A stretch of DNA of 64,000 nucleotides from Bacteroidota bacterium (GTDB lineage Bacteria; Bacteroidota; Bacteroidia; Flavobacteriales; Weeksellaceae), in NCBI GenBank assembly GCA_023422635.1, contig JAFAGO010000030.1, forward strand, positions 52,766-116,765, written 5' to 3'. Position numbers and translations under genes: made by a program. Under the pieces are notes generated by a model that worked only from the letters and a program-made list of their open reading frames with translations, was not told where the DNA came from and ran no database searches. This document shows, in pieces, positions 36,115-44,504 of this stretch (position 1 is its first letter; each line of letters begins with the position of its first letter).

Positions 36115-36588
36115 ATGAAAAAAATCATTACCGCAGCAGTTCTTGGAGCAACTCTTTTTACTGCTGGAAATCTTAGCGCACAAACTTCAAAACACAATGT
36201 TCAAGTAAAAACTGTTGAAAGCGAAGATCGCATTCCAGCTGTTCGTTTAATCAGCAATCCTGATGGTACCAGCAGTTTTGAAAGAGGATTTATTCCAACT
36301 TTAAAGCACATGAACACAACCACCTTCTGGATAAGCAATAAAACAGAAGAATGGGAGAAAAACAAACATAAAGCGCCAAGAAGACAATATGTAATTACAC
36401 TTAAAGGCGAAATTAAATTTAAAGTTAGCGACGGATCAACCTTTATTATTGAACCTGGCGTAGTACTTTTAGCTGAAGATACCACCGGAGAAGGACACTC
36501 TTGGGATATGGTGAAAGCAGACGGATGGGAAAGACTTTACGTTCCTATTTCAGAAAACGCAGACGATCTTTTCGTAAAAGCGAACTAA
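36115..36588 (+). CDS. Exported cupin-like protein
   Basis: 157 residues. Signal peptide to about residue 23 (GNLSAQ), then a small beta-barrel with RQYVITLKGEIKFKVSDG and LLAEDTTGEGHSWDM, the two typical cupin turns. Metal-binding His residues are few (GHSW only), so it may be non-enzymatic. Last gene of the porin-Dabb-cupin operon; a terminator follows. Confidence 0.75.
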   Translation: MKKIITAAVLGATLFTAGNLSAQTSKHNVQVKTVESEDRIPAVRLISNPDGTSSFERGFIPTLKHMNTTTFWISNKTEEWEKNKHKAPRRQYVITLKGEIKFKVSDGSTFIIEPGVVLLAEDTTGEGHSWDMVKADGWERLYVPISENADDLFVKAN

Positions 36589-36624
36589 ATTAATCGTTTC
36601 TCATAATAATTTTTTCATAATTGT

Positions 36625-36659
36625 AAATGCAGTTGCCTTAACGCGACTGCATTTTTTTT
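36625..36659 (+). terminator. Terminator of the porin operon
   Basis: AAATGCAGT/ACTGCATTT stem (with imperfect inner pairs) and eight T. Confidence 0.85.
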
Positions 36660-37003
36660 GTTTACAAACGAGATACAAAGCGCTCAAATTAAAGCTCTTG
36701 AATTCTTTATTCGAATTTCTCAATTATTGTTCTTCTTAAATTAATTCTTTACCCTATCACAAACAAGACAAAACGAATGATTTTACTCACTAAAAGTCCT
36801 TTGATAACGACTTATCATTAAATTGTTGATACTTTTTAATCCATAACAACATCAATAATTATCCGTAAACATATTTTAATTGTATAATTAATATAAAATA
36901 TGTTAATTTTTTTGAAATAACAAAAACATATTACATCTTGAAGATTTATATCATATCAAAAAACTAGGCTTCTTTTTTATCGAATTCTATCTTTGTACTG
37001 TAA
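36660..37003. other. AT-rich gap before the YceI-like gene
   Basis: About 340 bp with no open frame of note. The only signal is TATCTTTG at 36988-36995, a -7 element that probably drives the YceI-like gene. The rest is AT-rich and shows no dyads worth naming. Confidence 0.5.
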
Positions 37004-37048
37004 TAAAAGATAATAGTTGTATTTCTCCTATTTTCCAGTTTAATATCA

Positions 37049-37498
37049 ATGAAAGCACAGGAGAATTTTCTTCAGATCAACGGCAGCACCAACATTAACA
37101 ATTTTAAATGCATCAACAAAACTTTTAAAACACCATCTGGAAACTCCTTCAACGGTAAACTTCCGAGTTATAACGTACAAGTAAACGAGTTTGATTGTTT
37201 TAATAAGATAATGACTAAAGATTTTCAGAAAACCCTTTCTTCAGACAAATATCCCTACCTCAGTATAAAGATTCTGAAATTTACAAAAAGTCTAAATGCA
37301 TACAACGCCGTCGTTGAAGTTCTTATGATGAACAGAAGCAAAAACTACAATGTAATTTTTACGCTGGAAAACGGAAAATATGTAGGAAAAAAGAATGTTA
37401 AATTCAGCGAATTCAACATTCAACCACCAAAAAAAATGGGCGGGATGATTGTCGTGAGGGACGATTTAAACCTCACTTTCTCACTCGCAGCAAAGTAA
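37049..37498 (+). CDS. YceI-like exported protein with a damaged or non-standard start
   Basis: From the first ATG the protein has 149 residues and begins MKAQENFLQINGSTNINNFK. That is the end of a signal peptide followed by a YceI-like lipocalin-type domain. Reading upstream in the same frame gives KIIVVFLLFSSLIS, a good signal-peptide core, down to a TAA at 37004-37006. There is no ATG, GTG or TTG in that stretch, only ATA codons at 37010 and 37013. So the gene either starts at AUA or has lost its start. A -7 element (TATCTTTG) is just upstream. Without the leader the protein would stay in the cytosol. Confidence 0.7.
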   Translation: MKAQENFLQINGSTNINNFKCINKTFKTPSGNSFNGKLPSYNVQVNEFDCFNKIMTKDFQKTLSSDKYPYLSIKILKFTKSLNAYNAVVEVLMMNRSKNYNVIFTLENGKYVGKKNVKFSEFNIQPPKKMGGMIVVRDDLNLTFSLAAK

Positions 37499-37604
37499 TA
37501 TCCCTAATGTGAAAAACAACTCGAAAAACGTTAATCCTTTATATCAAATTTTTCTAGTTAATTCATCAAATACACGCAGTAATGCGGTGAGAGTTGTTTT
37601 TTCT

Positions 37605-37638
37605 GAACCTGCAGATTCATTCTGCAGGTTCTTTTTTT
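37605..37638 (+). terminator. Terminator after the YceI-like gene
   Basis: 11-bp perfect stem GAACCTGCAGA/TCTGCAGGTTC with a 5-nt loop and a T run. It overlaps the ung stop codon on the other strand. Confidence 0.85.
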
Positions 37639-38278
37639 ACCACGAAATCGGCGCCTGACCTTTGGAAACCAAATAATTATTAATTTTTGAAAAAGGCTTG
37701 CTTCCGAAAAATCCACGGTAAGAGGATAACGGAGATGGATGCGGAGATTTAATAATAAAGTGCTTCTTTTGATCAATCAATTGCAATTTCTTTTGTGCAA
37801 AACTTCCCCACAGCACAAAAACCACTCCTTCTCTTTTTTGCGAAATCTGATCAATAACATAATCTGTAAAAGTTTGCCAACCCAAATTCTGATGAGAATT
37901 GGCAGCATGCGCCTGAACGGTAAGCGTTGCATTCAGCAATAAAACGCCTTGTTTAGCCCAATCATCCAATTCCTTCGATTTACGATCAATTCCCAAATCC
38001 TCTTTCAATTCTTTAAAAATATTTTGAAGTGAAGGCGGCGCTTGAACCTTCTCAGAAACCGAAAAACACAACCCATTTGCTTGTCCATCATTATGATAGG
38101 GATCTTGCCCAATAATCACGACTTTTACCTCCTCAAAAGGCGTCAATTCCAAAGCACGAAAAATCTGATTCTTTGGTGGAAAGCATTTCGTTTTTGCGTA
38201 TTCGCTTTTCACTGTTGCCCACAGATTCACGAAATAATCCGATTCTTTAATGGGCGCAAGAACTTCATTCCAATTCAT
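37637..38278 (-). CDS. ung: Uracil-DNA glycosylase (family 1)
   Basis: 213 residues. Removes uracil from DNA. Active-site motif VVIIGQDPYHNDGQANGLCFSV (catalytic Asp in GQDPYH), LLLNATLTVQAHAANSH and HPSPLSSYRGFFG are all present. It is monocistronic. No competing promoter element is close to the ATG. Confidence 0.95.
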   Translation of the reverse strand: MNWNEVLAPIKESDYFVNLWATVKSEYAKTKCFPPKNQIFRALELTPFEEVKVVIIGQDPYHNDGQANGLCFSVSEKVQAPPSLQNIFKELKEDLGIDRKSKELDDWAKQGVLLLNATLTVQAHAANSHQNLGWQTFTDYVIDQISQKREGVVFVLWGSFAQKKLQLIDQKKHFIIKSPHPSPLSSYRGFFGSKPFSKINNYLVSKGQAPISW

Positions 38279-38466
38279 AATTCACAATTTTATCCTGCAA
38301 ATTAACGATTTCTTTTTCGGCAAAATAACGATTTTAACTCCCGAAATTTCTGGAGGATTGATCATCTATACTTTCCATTTTTTTTCTTTTAAAAAACTTG
38401 ATTATATTAAAATACATGAAAATATTCTCCTTTATAAAAATAATTCCTTCCAAAATTTCAAATCCG

Positions 38467-38474
38467 TAAATTTG
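38467..38474 (+). promoter_or_regulatory. -7 element (TAAATTTG) of the MutS2-like gene
   Basis: TAAATTTG ends 4 nt before the GTG start of the MutS2-like gene. Confidence 0.6.
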
Positions 38475-38478
38475 CAAA

Positions 38479-40620
38479 GTGAATATTCAAAAAGATGATT
38501 TAAACGAACTGGAATTTCCGCAGTTGCTTGCCGAAATTTCACCCTTTGCGTTTTCTCCAAAGACAGCAGAAAAAATTGAACAACTTCGTCCAATTTCAAT
38601 CGACGAAGCTGAACTTTCATTAAAAAAAACATCCGAATTTCTTAGCAGCTTCGAAAGTGCCAACGCAATTCCTTTTCATGAATATGAAGATATTGAGCAG
38701 GAATTAAAATTAATGCACATTGAAAATTTTAGACTTGAGAATTCGGCATTTTCAAAAATTAAAAATATCACCGAACAAATTGGGAAACTTCAGAAGTTTT
38801 TTCCCCAACTTTCCGAAACCTTTCCTACCCTTTTGGATGAAGTGAAGGATTTGGATTTTCGTAAAGAAATAATTGAAAAAATAGATAAAGTTTTCAATCG
38901 TTTTGGAGAAGTAAAAGTAGATGCTTCATCGCAATTAAAACTATTGAGAACCGAAATTCAGCACGCCAAAAAAACCATCGACGAGAACTTCAACAGAGCG
39001 CTAACTTCTCAAGCAGATTTCTTGGAAGATATTCGCGAAAGCATCATCGAAGACCAACGGGTTTTGGCGGTAAAATCTGCATTCAAGAAAAGAGTTTCAG
39101 GCCGTGTTTTAGGAATTTCAAAAACAGGTTCTATTACTTTTATTCAACCCGAAAGTGTAGTAAAACATTACTTTAAACTTCGAGAAAACCAAGAGGAAGA
39201 GCAAAAAGAAATCGATAAAATTCTTCGAAAATTAACTGCAGAAATTGCTGAATTTCAACCACAGCTTTCGGAATATCAAGCGTACATTTTCGACTTGGAT
39301 TTAATTCGTGCGAAAGCAAAATTTGCAGAAAAAATTAATGGCGTTCTCCCGAAAATCAATCACCACCAAACGCTTCGACTTAAAGATGCATACCACCCTT
39401 TACTCTGGATTAAAAATAAAGCGCAACATAAAGAGATTTTCCCACAAACATTAACCTTAACAGAACACAAGCGCATTATTTGTATTTCTGGACCAAATGC
39501 CGGAGGAAAATCAATAACATTGAAAACAGTAGGATTGTTGCAATTGATGATCCAGAGCGGAATTCTCGTTCCCGTTCATCCAAAATCGGAAATGTTTTTC
39601 TTTGAAAAAATACTAACCGATATTGGCGATAACCAATCGATTGAAAACCATCTTTCCACCTACTCTTCACGACTTAAAAAAATGTCGGGAATGATTCGGG
39701 AATCAGACGAAAAATCGCTTTTACTGATTGATGAATTCGGAACAGGTTCTGATCCTGAACTTGGTGGCGCATTGGCGGAAAGTTTTCTAGAATTTTTCTA
39801 CCAAAAGAAAAGTTTTGCCATTATTACAACGCACTATACCAATATAAAATTGGTTGTTGAGCAATTACCTGCCGCGCAAAATGCGGCGATGCTTTTCGAC
39901 GAAAATTCTCTAGAACCGCTGTATAAATTAGAAATCGGACAAGCAGGAAGCTCCTTTACATTTGAGGTTGCCGAGAAAAACAGAATCCCAAGATTCATCA
40001 TCAATTCTGCAAAGAAGAAAGTGGAACACGATATTGTAAACCTCGACAAAACAATTGTGAAACTGCAGCAGGAAAAATTTGAAGTTGAAAAATTAAAATC
40101 CGATCTCTCGGAAAAGCGAGATTCCGTTGAGGATAAACGCGATAATTTGCAAAAATTGAATCAACAATTGGAGCAAAAGCTTTTCAATTTTCAAAAGTTG
40201 TACGAGGAAGAACATCGAAAACTTCAGTTTGGGAATAAAATTGAAACCTTCATCGATTCTTACACAAAAGGAAAATCGAGAAAGGAAGTTGTGAAAGATT
40301 TTGTGAAACTTTTAGAAACCGAAAAATACAGAAAAATTGGTTCGGATAAAGATGAAAGCAAAAGACTTCAAGTGGTGAAACGCAAAATTACACAGCAATT
40401 AAAAAGAGTTGAAGTAAAAGAGAAAATCGCAGAAACCAACGAAAAACTGGAGGAAAAGCGAAAAGAAGAACGCGCCTTATGGTTGAAAATCGGACAACGC
40501 GTACGGATTAAAGGTTCAACTTCAGTGGGAACAATTGAAGAGGTGAAAAAAAATAAAGTAACCGTTAATTACGGAACTTTTAAAACCACAATTGATGCAG
40601 ATGAGTTGGAACGTATTTAA
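38479..40620 (+). CDS. MutS2-like DNA-binding ATPase lacking the Smr domain
   Basis: 713 residues from a GTG start. ATPase core: Walker A GPNAGGKSITLKT, Walker B SLLLIDEFGTGSDPELGG, and TTHYTNIK. Before it lie the clamp/lever regions; after it comes a coiled coil (VEKLKSDLSEKRDSVEDKRD) and a short KOW-like end (GQRVRIKGSTSVGTIEEV). Full MutS2 has about 780 residues and ends in an Smr endonuclease domain, absent here. MutS2 acts in recombination control and, in some species, ribosome collision rescue. Without Smr it probably cannot cut; a structural or ribosome role is possible (inference). The GTG is only 4 nt from the -7 element. Confidence 0.9.
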   Translation: MNIQKDDLNELEFPQLLAEISPFAFSPKTAEKIEQLRPISIDEAELSLKKTSEFLSSFESANAIPFHEYEDIEQELKLMHIENFRLENSAFSKIKNITEQIGKLQKFFPQLSETFPTLLDEVKDLDFRKEIIEKIDKVFNRFGEVKVDASSQLKLLRTEIQHAKKTIDENFNRALTSQADFLEDIRESIIEDQRVLAVKSAFKKRVSGRVLGISKTGSITFIQPESVVKHYFKLRENQEEEQKEIDKILRKLTAEIAEFQPQLSEYQAYIFDLDLIRAKAKFAEKINGVLPKINHHQTLRLKDAYHPLLWIKNKAQHKEIFPQTLTLTEHKRIICISGPNAGGKSITLKTVGLLQLMIQSGILVPVHPKSEMFFFEKILTDIGDNQSIENHLSTYSSRLKKMSGMIRESDEKSLLLIDEFGTGSDPELGGALAESFLEFFYQKKSFAIITTHYTNIKLVVEQLPAAQNAAMLFDENSLEPLYKLEIGQAGSSFTFEVAEKNRIPRFIINSAKKKVEHDIVNLDKTIVKLQQEKFEVEKLKSDLSEKRDSVEDKRDNLQKLNQQLEQKLFNFQKLYEEEHRKLQFGNKIETFIDSYTKGKSRKEVVKDFVKLLETEKYRKIGSDKDESKRLQVVKRKITQQLKRVEVKEKIAETNEKLEEKRKEERALWLKIGQRVRIKGSTSVGTIEEVKKNKVTVNYGTFKTTIDADELERI

Positions 40621-40640
40621 GTTCATCACCATTAAAAAAC

Positions 40641-40674
40641 AAAACAGGATTTCAATTTGATTTCCTGTTTTTTT
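40641..40674 (+). terminator. MutS2-gene terminator
   Basis: AACAGGA/TCCTGTT with an inner TCAATTTGA dyad, then seven T. Confidence 0.8.
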
Positions 40675-40820
40675 ATTCCTTTCCTCCCGACATATTTGAT
40701 GAATATTTAATTGTAAAGTCAATATAATTTGTAAAACATCTACACTCACTCCAAAAATTTCTAAAAAAATAATTTTATAATTCATTAATATACAATACTT
40801 TAAAATAAAATATTAAAATT

Positions 40821-40846
40821 TAATACTACTTTGTATTGCATAATAC
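40821..40846. promoter_or_regulatory. Possible PadR operator
   Basis: TAATAC occurs at 40821 and 40841, and GTATTgcatAATAC forms a 5-bp-arm dyad at 40833-40846. The site covers about -28 to -53 of the padR promoter. This is a weak, position-based call. Confidence 0.4.
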
Positions 40847-40859
40847 CATTTTAATTACA

Positions 40860-40867
40860 TATCTTTG
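40860..40867 (+). promoter_or_regulatory. -7 element (TATCTTTG) of padR-pspC
   Basis: TATCTTTG about 97 bp before the padR start, leaving a leader of about 90 nt. Confidence 0.55.
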
Positions 40868-40964
40868 CCATGTAAAGTTAGAGGTATAACATTTTTATTA
40901 GTGCCAACAGCCAATAACTTTCAACAGAATCGTGAAAAAAAATGTAAAACTTTCAACCTAAAAT

Positions 40965-41315
40965 ATGAATACAGAAAATACAAAAGCGCAAATGCGCAAG
41001 GGAATTCTGGAATTCTGTATTTTGAGTCTCATCAACGAAAAAGAAATGTATGTTTCGGATTTAATTGATGAGCTGAAAAAAGGAAAACTAGATGTTGTGG
41101 AAGGAACCCTTTATCCTCTGCTCACAAGATTGAAAAATGGAGAATTCTTAACCTATCGTTGGGAAGAATCCACAAGCGGACCGCCAAGAAAATACTATCA
41201 AATTACAGAAAAAGGTAAAAAATTTCTTGCCGAACTGCAAAACACCTGGAACGATCTTACAGAATCGGTTAACAGAATCACCAAAACCAATAACCAACAA
41301 AACGGGTTTCAATAA
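40965..41315 (+). CDS. PadR-family transcriptional regulator
   Basis: 116 residues, short PadR form. Winged helix starts QMRKGILEFCILSLINEKEM, then GTLYPLLTRLKNGEFL and YYQITEKGKKFL. It is 29 bp upstream of the pspC-like gene, and such PadR/PspC pairs are common in flavobacteria. Likely represses its own operon in response to an envelope or drug signal (inference). Confidence 0.88.
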   Translation: MNTENTKAQMRKGILEFCILSLINEKEMYVSDLIDELKKGKLDVVEGTLYPLLTRLKNGEFLTYRWEESTSGPPRKYYQITEKGKKFLAELQNTWNDLTESVNRITKTNNQQNGFQ

Positions 41316-41344
41316 ATCCAAAAGAACCAACTAAAACTAAGAAA

Positions 41345-43072
41345 ATGAACAAGACACTCTCTATAGGACTCGCAGGTTTCTCCTTCACAATCGAGGAACA
41401 TGCCTACATTAAACTGAGCGATTATCTTTCTGCGCTTAGAAATTCTTTGGATGCAGACGAGGCAGAAGAAGTGATGCACGATATTGAAATTCGTATGGTG
41501 GAAATCTTCAGAGATTCCCTTGGGAAAAGGGAAGTTATTAATGACGATGATGTAGAAAAAGTAATCGCACAAATAGGAACTCCGGAAGCTATTGAACAAC
41601 AAGAAGAAGCGTATTATTCGGATTCCAATACAAAAAAACAAAATCCATTTTCAGGAAACAAATACAGCCAAAAAGAACTTTTCAGAGATCCTGAGAAAGC
41701 GAAGTTAGGCGGCGTTTGTGCAGGATTAGCACATTACACAGGAATGGAAATTACGTGGATGCGCGTGATTTGGGTGCTTTTGTTTTTTGCAATGATCCCG
41801 ATTCCCGGAAGTCCACTTTTAGTAGTGCTCATTTACATTATTTTATGGGCAATTCTTCCTAAAGCACAATCTACCTCAGATTTTTTGAAAATGAAGGGAA
41901 AGCCCGTTAACTTCGATACAATTAAAGAAGAATCCGGCAAGATTGTACAATTCACGAATGAAGCAGGACAAAAAGTGGGCGAAATGTACAACGAAAGCAA
42001 ACCCATCATCAACTCTGCAGGTAGCGGAATTTGGAACGTTTTCAGATTCTTGATTGGTGGACTTCTCGCATTCATTTCCTTCCTCTTTTTAATGAGTTCT
42101 TTGTTTGGATTTGGAATTTTTGCCAACACCGATTTCTCTCCAATTCAATCAATGGATTTCTATTTTGATGGTGGAAATATGACGTATATTCTAAGTTTGA
42201 TGATCGTTATTGCAGGTTTAATTCCAGCAATTCTATTTGGACTTTTAGCAGCAAAACTTATTTCACCGAGCACCAAACTGAAAAATATCGGTTGGGTAAT
42301 TTTGGGATTATTTTTTATCCTGATCGGACTTTCAACGTATTTTGGATTTAATATGGCGAAAAAAGATCTTTTCTTAAAAGGTGACAAAGAAGACACCGAA
42401 GAAATTTCCATCAACACCAATTCCGACACACTGTATGTGGATTTAAAACAAGTAACCATTCCACAAAACTTCAAAGGTTATGAAGACGATATCTATTCTG
42501 ACAAAAAAAACGTGTACGAAAAGGATTACAGCTATGTAAACGTAACAAGAAGAGTTGATGTTAAAACCCCTTACCTGATCATTAAAAAAGAAGCGAAAGG
42601 CTACAACCTTCCTCTGCAAGTTACCGTGCCAGTAGATATTTCAGGCAACAAAATCTCGCTACCCAATTTTATTAAATATCCTTACGATCACCGTTTCAGA
42701 GATTACAGCATAAATTACGAATTGGTGGTTCCACAAAACACCATTGTAATTCCGTTAAAAAAAGAGCAGATGAGATTTGATGGCGATTTAAATGCTAATG
42801 GAACAACCGATGATGAGGAAGACGACGATTATGATTACAACGATCACTCACAAGGCATTAGCATTGAGAAAAATAAAATTACAATCAACGGAAAAACCAT
42901 CGAATACGATTCCCGAGATAGCGATAGCATAATTATCAACGGTAAAAAAGTTTCCAAAGATAAAGCCGACAAAGTGATGGATTCCCTTGACCTTGATTTT
43001 AAAAAGGTAAAAGATGTCGACATTAAAATTAAAGACGGAAAAAAAGAAATATCCATTAAAACCAACAAATAA
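41345..43072 (+). CDS. PspC-domain membrane protein
   Basis: 575 residues. N-terminal helical part (1-90, HDIEIRMVEIFRDSLGKREV) of the DUF1700 kind. Then a PspC domain (about 113-175, LFRDPEKAKLGGVCAGLAHY, WAILPK end) with its membrane helix, three more membrane segments (about 230-340), and a soluble C-terminal domain. The last 90 residues are acidic and Lys-rich (DDEEDDDYDYND). PspC proteins sense envelope stress; the PadR partner suggests regulated expression. Confidence 0.85.
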   Translation: MNKTLSIGLAGFSFTIEEHAYIKLSDYLSALRNSLDADEAEEVMHDIEIRMVEIFRDSLGKREVINDDDVEKVIAQIGTPEAIEQQEEAYYSDSNTKKQNPFSGNKYSQKELFRDPEKAKLGGVCAGLAHYTGMEITWMRVIWVLLFFAMIPIPGSPLLVVLIYIILWAILPKAQSTSDFLKMKGKPVNFDTIKEESGKIVQFTNEAGQKVGEMYNESKPIINSAGSGIWNVFRFLIGGLLAFISFLFLMSSLFGFGIFANTDFSPIQSMDFYFDGGNMTYILSLMIVIAGLIPAILFGLLAAKLISPSTKLKNIGWVILGLFFILIGLSTYFGFNMAKKDLFLKGDKEDTEEISINTNSDTLYVDLKQVTIPQNFKGYEDDIYSDKKNVYEKDYSYVNVTRRVDVKTPYLIIKKEAKGYNLPLQVTVPVDISGNKISLPNFIKYPYDHRFRDYSINYELVVPQNTIVIPLKKEQMRFDGDLNANGTTDDEEDDDYDYNDHSQGISIEKNKITINGKTIEYDSRDSDSIIINGKKVSKDKADKVMDSLDLDFKKVKDVDIKIKDGKKEISIKTNK

Positions 43073-43246
43073 AATACACGTTGGGAATCATGAATAGAAA
43101 GTACAACAACTTATCACATCAAATTCCCAACATTTTTACAACTTAAGAAGTAGATCTAAACTTAATTCGCATCTAAAAAAGTGGGTTAAGAAAAAAAATA
43201 GAATAATTTTAACATTATTTTAAATCATAATTTTCTAAAGAATACG

Positions 43247-43254
43247 TACTTTCG
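43247..43254 (+). promoter_or_regulatory. -7-like element (TACTTTCG) of the 20-residue ORF
   Basis: TACTTTCG, one base from consensus, 49 bp before the ATG of the small ORF. Confidence 0.4.
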
Positions 43255-43303
43255 TACATATTTTGGAATTCAATAAAAATTTTAACCTCAAAATTTCAAC
43301 AAA

Positions 43304-43366
43304 ATGATCCAAGTAGTTATCGAAATTGTAATGAAAGTTATGGATTTCGTCATTAGTTTATTTTAG
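43304..43366 (+). CDS. 20-residue amphipathic peptide ORF
   Basis: MIQVVIEIVMKVMDFVISLF. Hydrophobic residues dominate, and Gln3, Glu7, Lys11 and Ser18 (with Asp14 beside them) fall on one face, so it would form an amphipathic membrane helix. It has a promoter-like element upstream and is followed by a 10-bp hairpin. The frame is intact in a gap that holds nothing else. Short hydrophobic peptides may be type I-like toxins, membrane-protein regulators or leader peptides; which applies is unknown. Confidence 0.45.
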   Translation: MIQVVIEIVMKVMDFVISLF

Positions 43367-43390
43367 TGTTTTAGAGCGATAATATTTCGA

Positions 43391-43398
43391 TATATTTG
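43391..43398 (+). promoter_or_regulatory. -7 element (TATATTTG) of the acyltransferase gene
   Basis: TATATTTG, about 70 bp before the ATG of the acyltransferase gene; transcription should start near 43404, at the first hairpin. Confidence 0.55.
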
Positions 43399-43400
43399 TA

Positions 43401-43447
43401 GAGTATAACCTTTGGTTGTACTCTTCTGTTTTATAAAAGCAACAGAA
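43401..43447 (+). other. Two consecutive hairpins in the acyltransferase leader
   Basis: GAGTATAACC/GGTTGTACTC (one mismatch, loop TTT) at 43401-43423, directly followed by TTCTGTT/AACAGAA at 43424-43447. They could end the small-ORF transcript or form the 5' end of the acyltransferase message. Confidence 0.5.
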
Positions 43448-43468
43448 TTTTACCAAGAAATTTAGATT

Positions 43469-44041
43469 ATGAAAAAAATCATCGGCAAACTGATGTTAAA
43501 ACTTTTAGGTTGGAAAGTCGTCCTTCAAGGCGATGTAAACAACCTTGACCGCTGTATTTTAGTGGTTGCTCCACATACACACAACAGCGAATATATGTTG
43601 GGAAATTTTGCGTATTGGTCTTTAGGCAAACCCATTAAAATTATCATTAAAGATGCGCACACAAAAGCTTGGTACGGTGGAATCGTAAAGGCGCTTGGCG
43701 GAATTGGCATCGATAGAAGTCAAAAAAATGATTTGGTGAACTTTGTAAAAAATCAATTTGCAAAAGACGATTTCAGTTTGGTGATTACGCCAGAAGGTAC
43801 AAGAAGTTGGGTTCCCAAATGGAGAAAAGGTTTTTATTACATGGCGCTTGCCGCAAAAGTTCCAATTGTTGTGGCAGCGGGAGATTTCAAAAGAAAAACC
43901 ATCTATCTGGGCTATCAAATTCCTTATGAAAAAATCGCTTCAGAATCCTATGAAGATTTGATGAAGGAAATTCAAGATTATTACATCAAATACGATATCC
44001 AACCGAAAATTCCAGAAAACTGGAATCCCCAAATTTATTAA
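43469..44041 (+). CDS. PlsC-like acyltransferase (1-acyl-glycerol-3-phosphate type)
   Basis: 190 residues. Motif I reads PHTHNSEY (H36-x4-E41), where the usual HxxxxD has Glu instead of Asp; motif III TPEGTRSW is normal, as are KIIIKDAHTKAWYGG and VPIVVAAGD. It should acylate lysophosphatidate or a similar lipid alcohol. Lipid synthesis fits the distant pssA, but no close partner is present; the thioesterase gene follows 19 bp later. Confidence 0.82.
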   Translation: MKKIIGKLMLKLLGWKVVLQGDVNNLDRCILVVAPHTHNSEYMLGNFAYWSLGKPIKIIIKDAHTKAWYGGIVKALGGIGIDRSQKNDLVNFVKNQFAKDDFSLVITPEGTRSWVPKWRKGFYYMALAAKVPIVVAAGDFKRKTIYLGYQIPYEKIASESYEDLMKEIQDYYIKYDIQPKIPENWNPQIY

Positions 44042-44060
44042 CATCGAAACAAAAAACGCA

Positions 44061-44495
44061 ATGGAAATAGAAAGAAAAAAGGAAATTCTAGAAAAACTAA
44101 ACAACCGAGATCAAGAAACCCTTAACGGAAATCTTGATATCGTTTTTACAGATATTACTGAAGATTCATTAACCGCAACAATGCCTGTAACCGCAAAAGT
44201 TCATCAACCTTACGGCATTATGCATGGCGGTGCAAGTTGCGTATTAGCCGAAACTTTGGGTTCTTGCCTTTCGGTGGTCAACGTTGATCTTACCAAAGAA
44301 GTTCCTGTAGGAACCAACATCAACTCTAATCATTTACGAGCAAAGCGAGATGGAATGGTTACCGGCACTGCAACTTTTATTCGTAAAGGAAACACGATGC
44401 ACGTTTCGCAAATCGAGATCCGCGATGAAAAAGGCCATTTAATCAATCACACCACCATGACCAACAACATTGTTCCACTGGAAAAAATTCGTTAA
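44061..44495 (+). CDS. PaaI-type hotdog thioesterase, possibly DHNA-CoA hydrolase (MenI)
   Basis: 144 residues. Hotdog fold with the catalytic motif HQPYGIMHGGASCVLAETLG (His-Gly-Gly, then Glu), and NINSNHLRAKRDGMVTG. It is 9 bp upstream of menF. That position makes the DHNA-CoA thioesterase of menaquinone synthesis the most attractive role, though the family also acts on phenylacetyl-CoA and other substrates. Confidence 0.8.
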   Translation: MEIERKKEILEKLNNRDQETLNGNLDIVFTDITEDSLTATMPVTAKVHQPYGIMHGGASCVLAETLGSCLSVVNVDLTKEVPVGTNINSNHLRAKRDGMVTGTATFIRKGNTMHVSQIEIRDEKGHLINHTTMTNNIVPLEKIR

Positions 44496-44504
44496 TACAC
44501 AATC

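Noticed and set aside
36660..36980. Possible small RNA in the gap before the YceI-like gene
   Set aside because: AT-rich, no promoter-terminator pair and no stable fold apparent by eye.
37511..37603. Long-range inverted repeat GAAAAACAACTC/GAGTTGTTTTTTC
   Set aside because: It may only extend the nearby terminator; arms are A/T-rich and 70 bp apart, so chance pairing is plausible.
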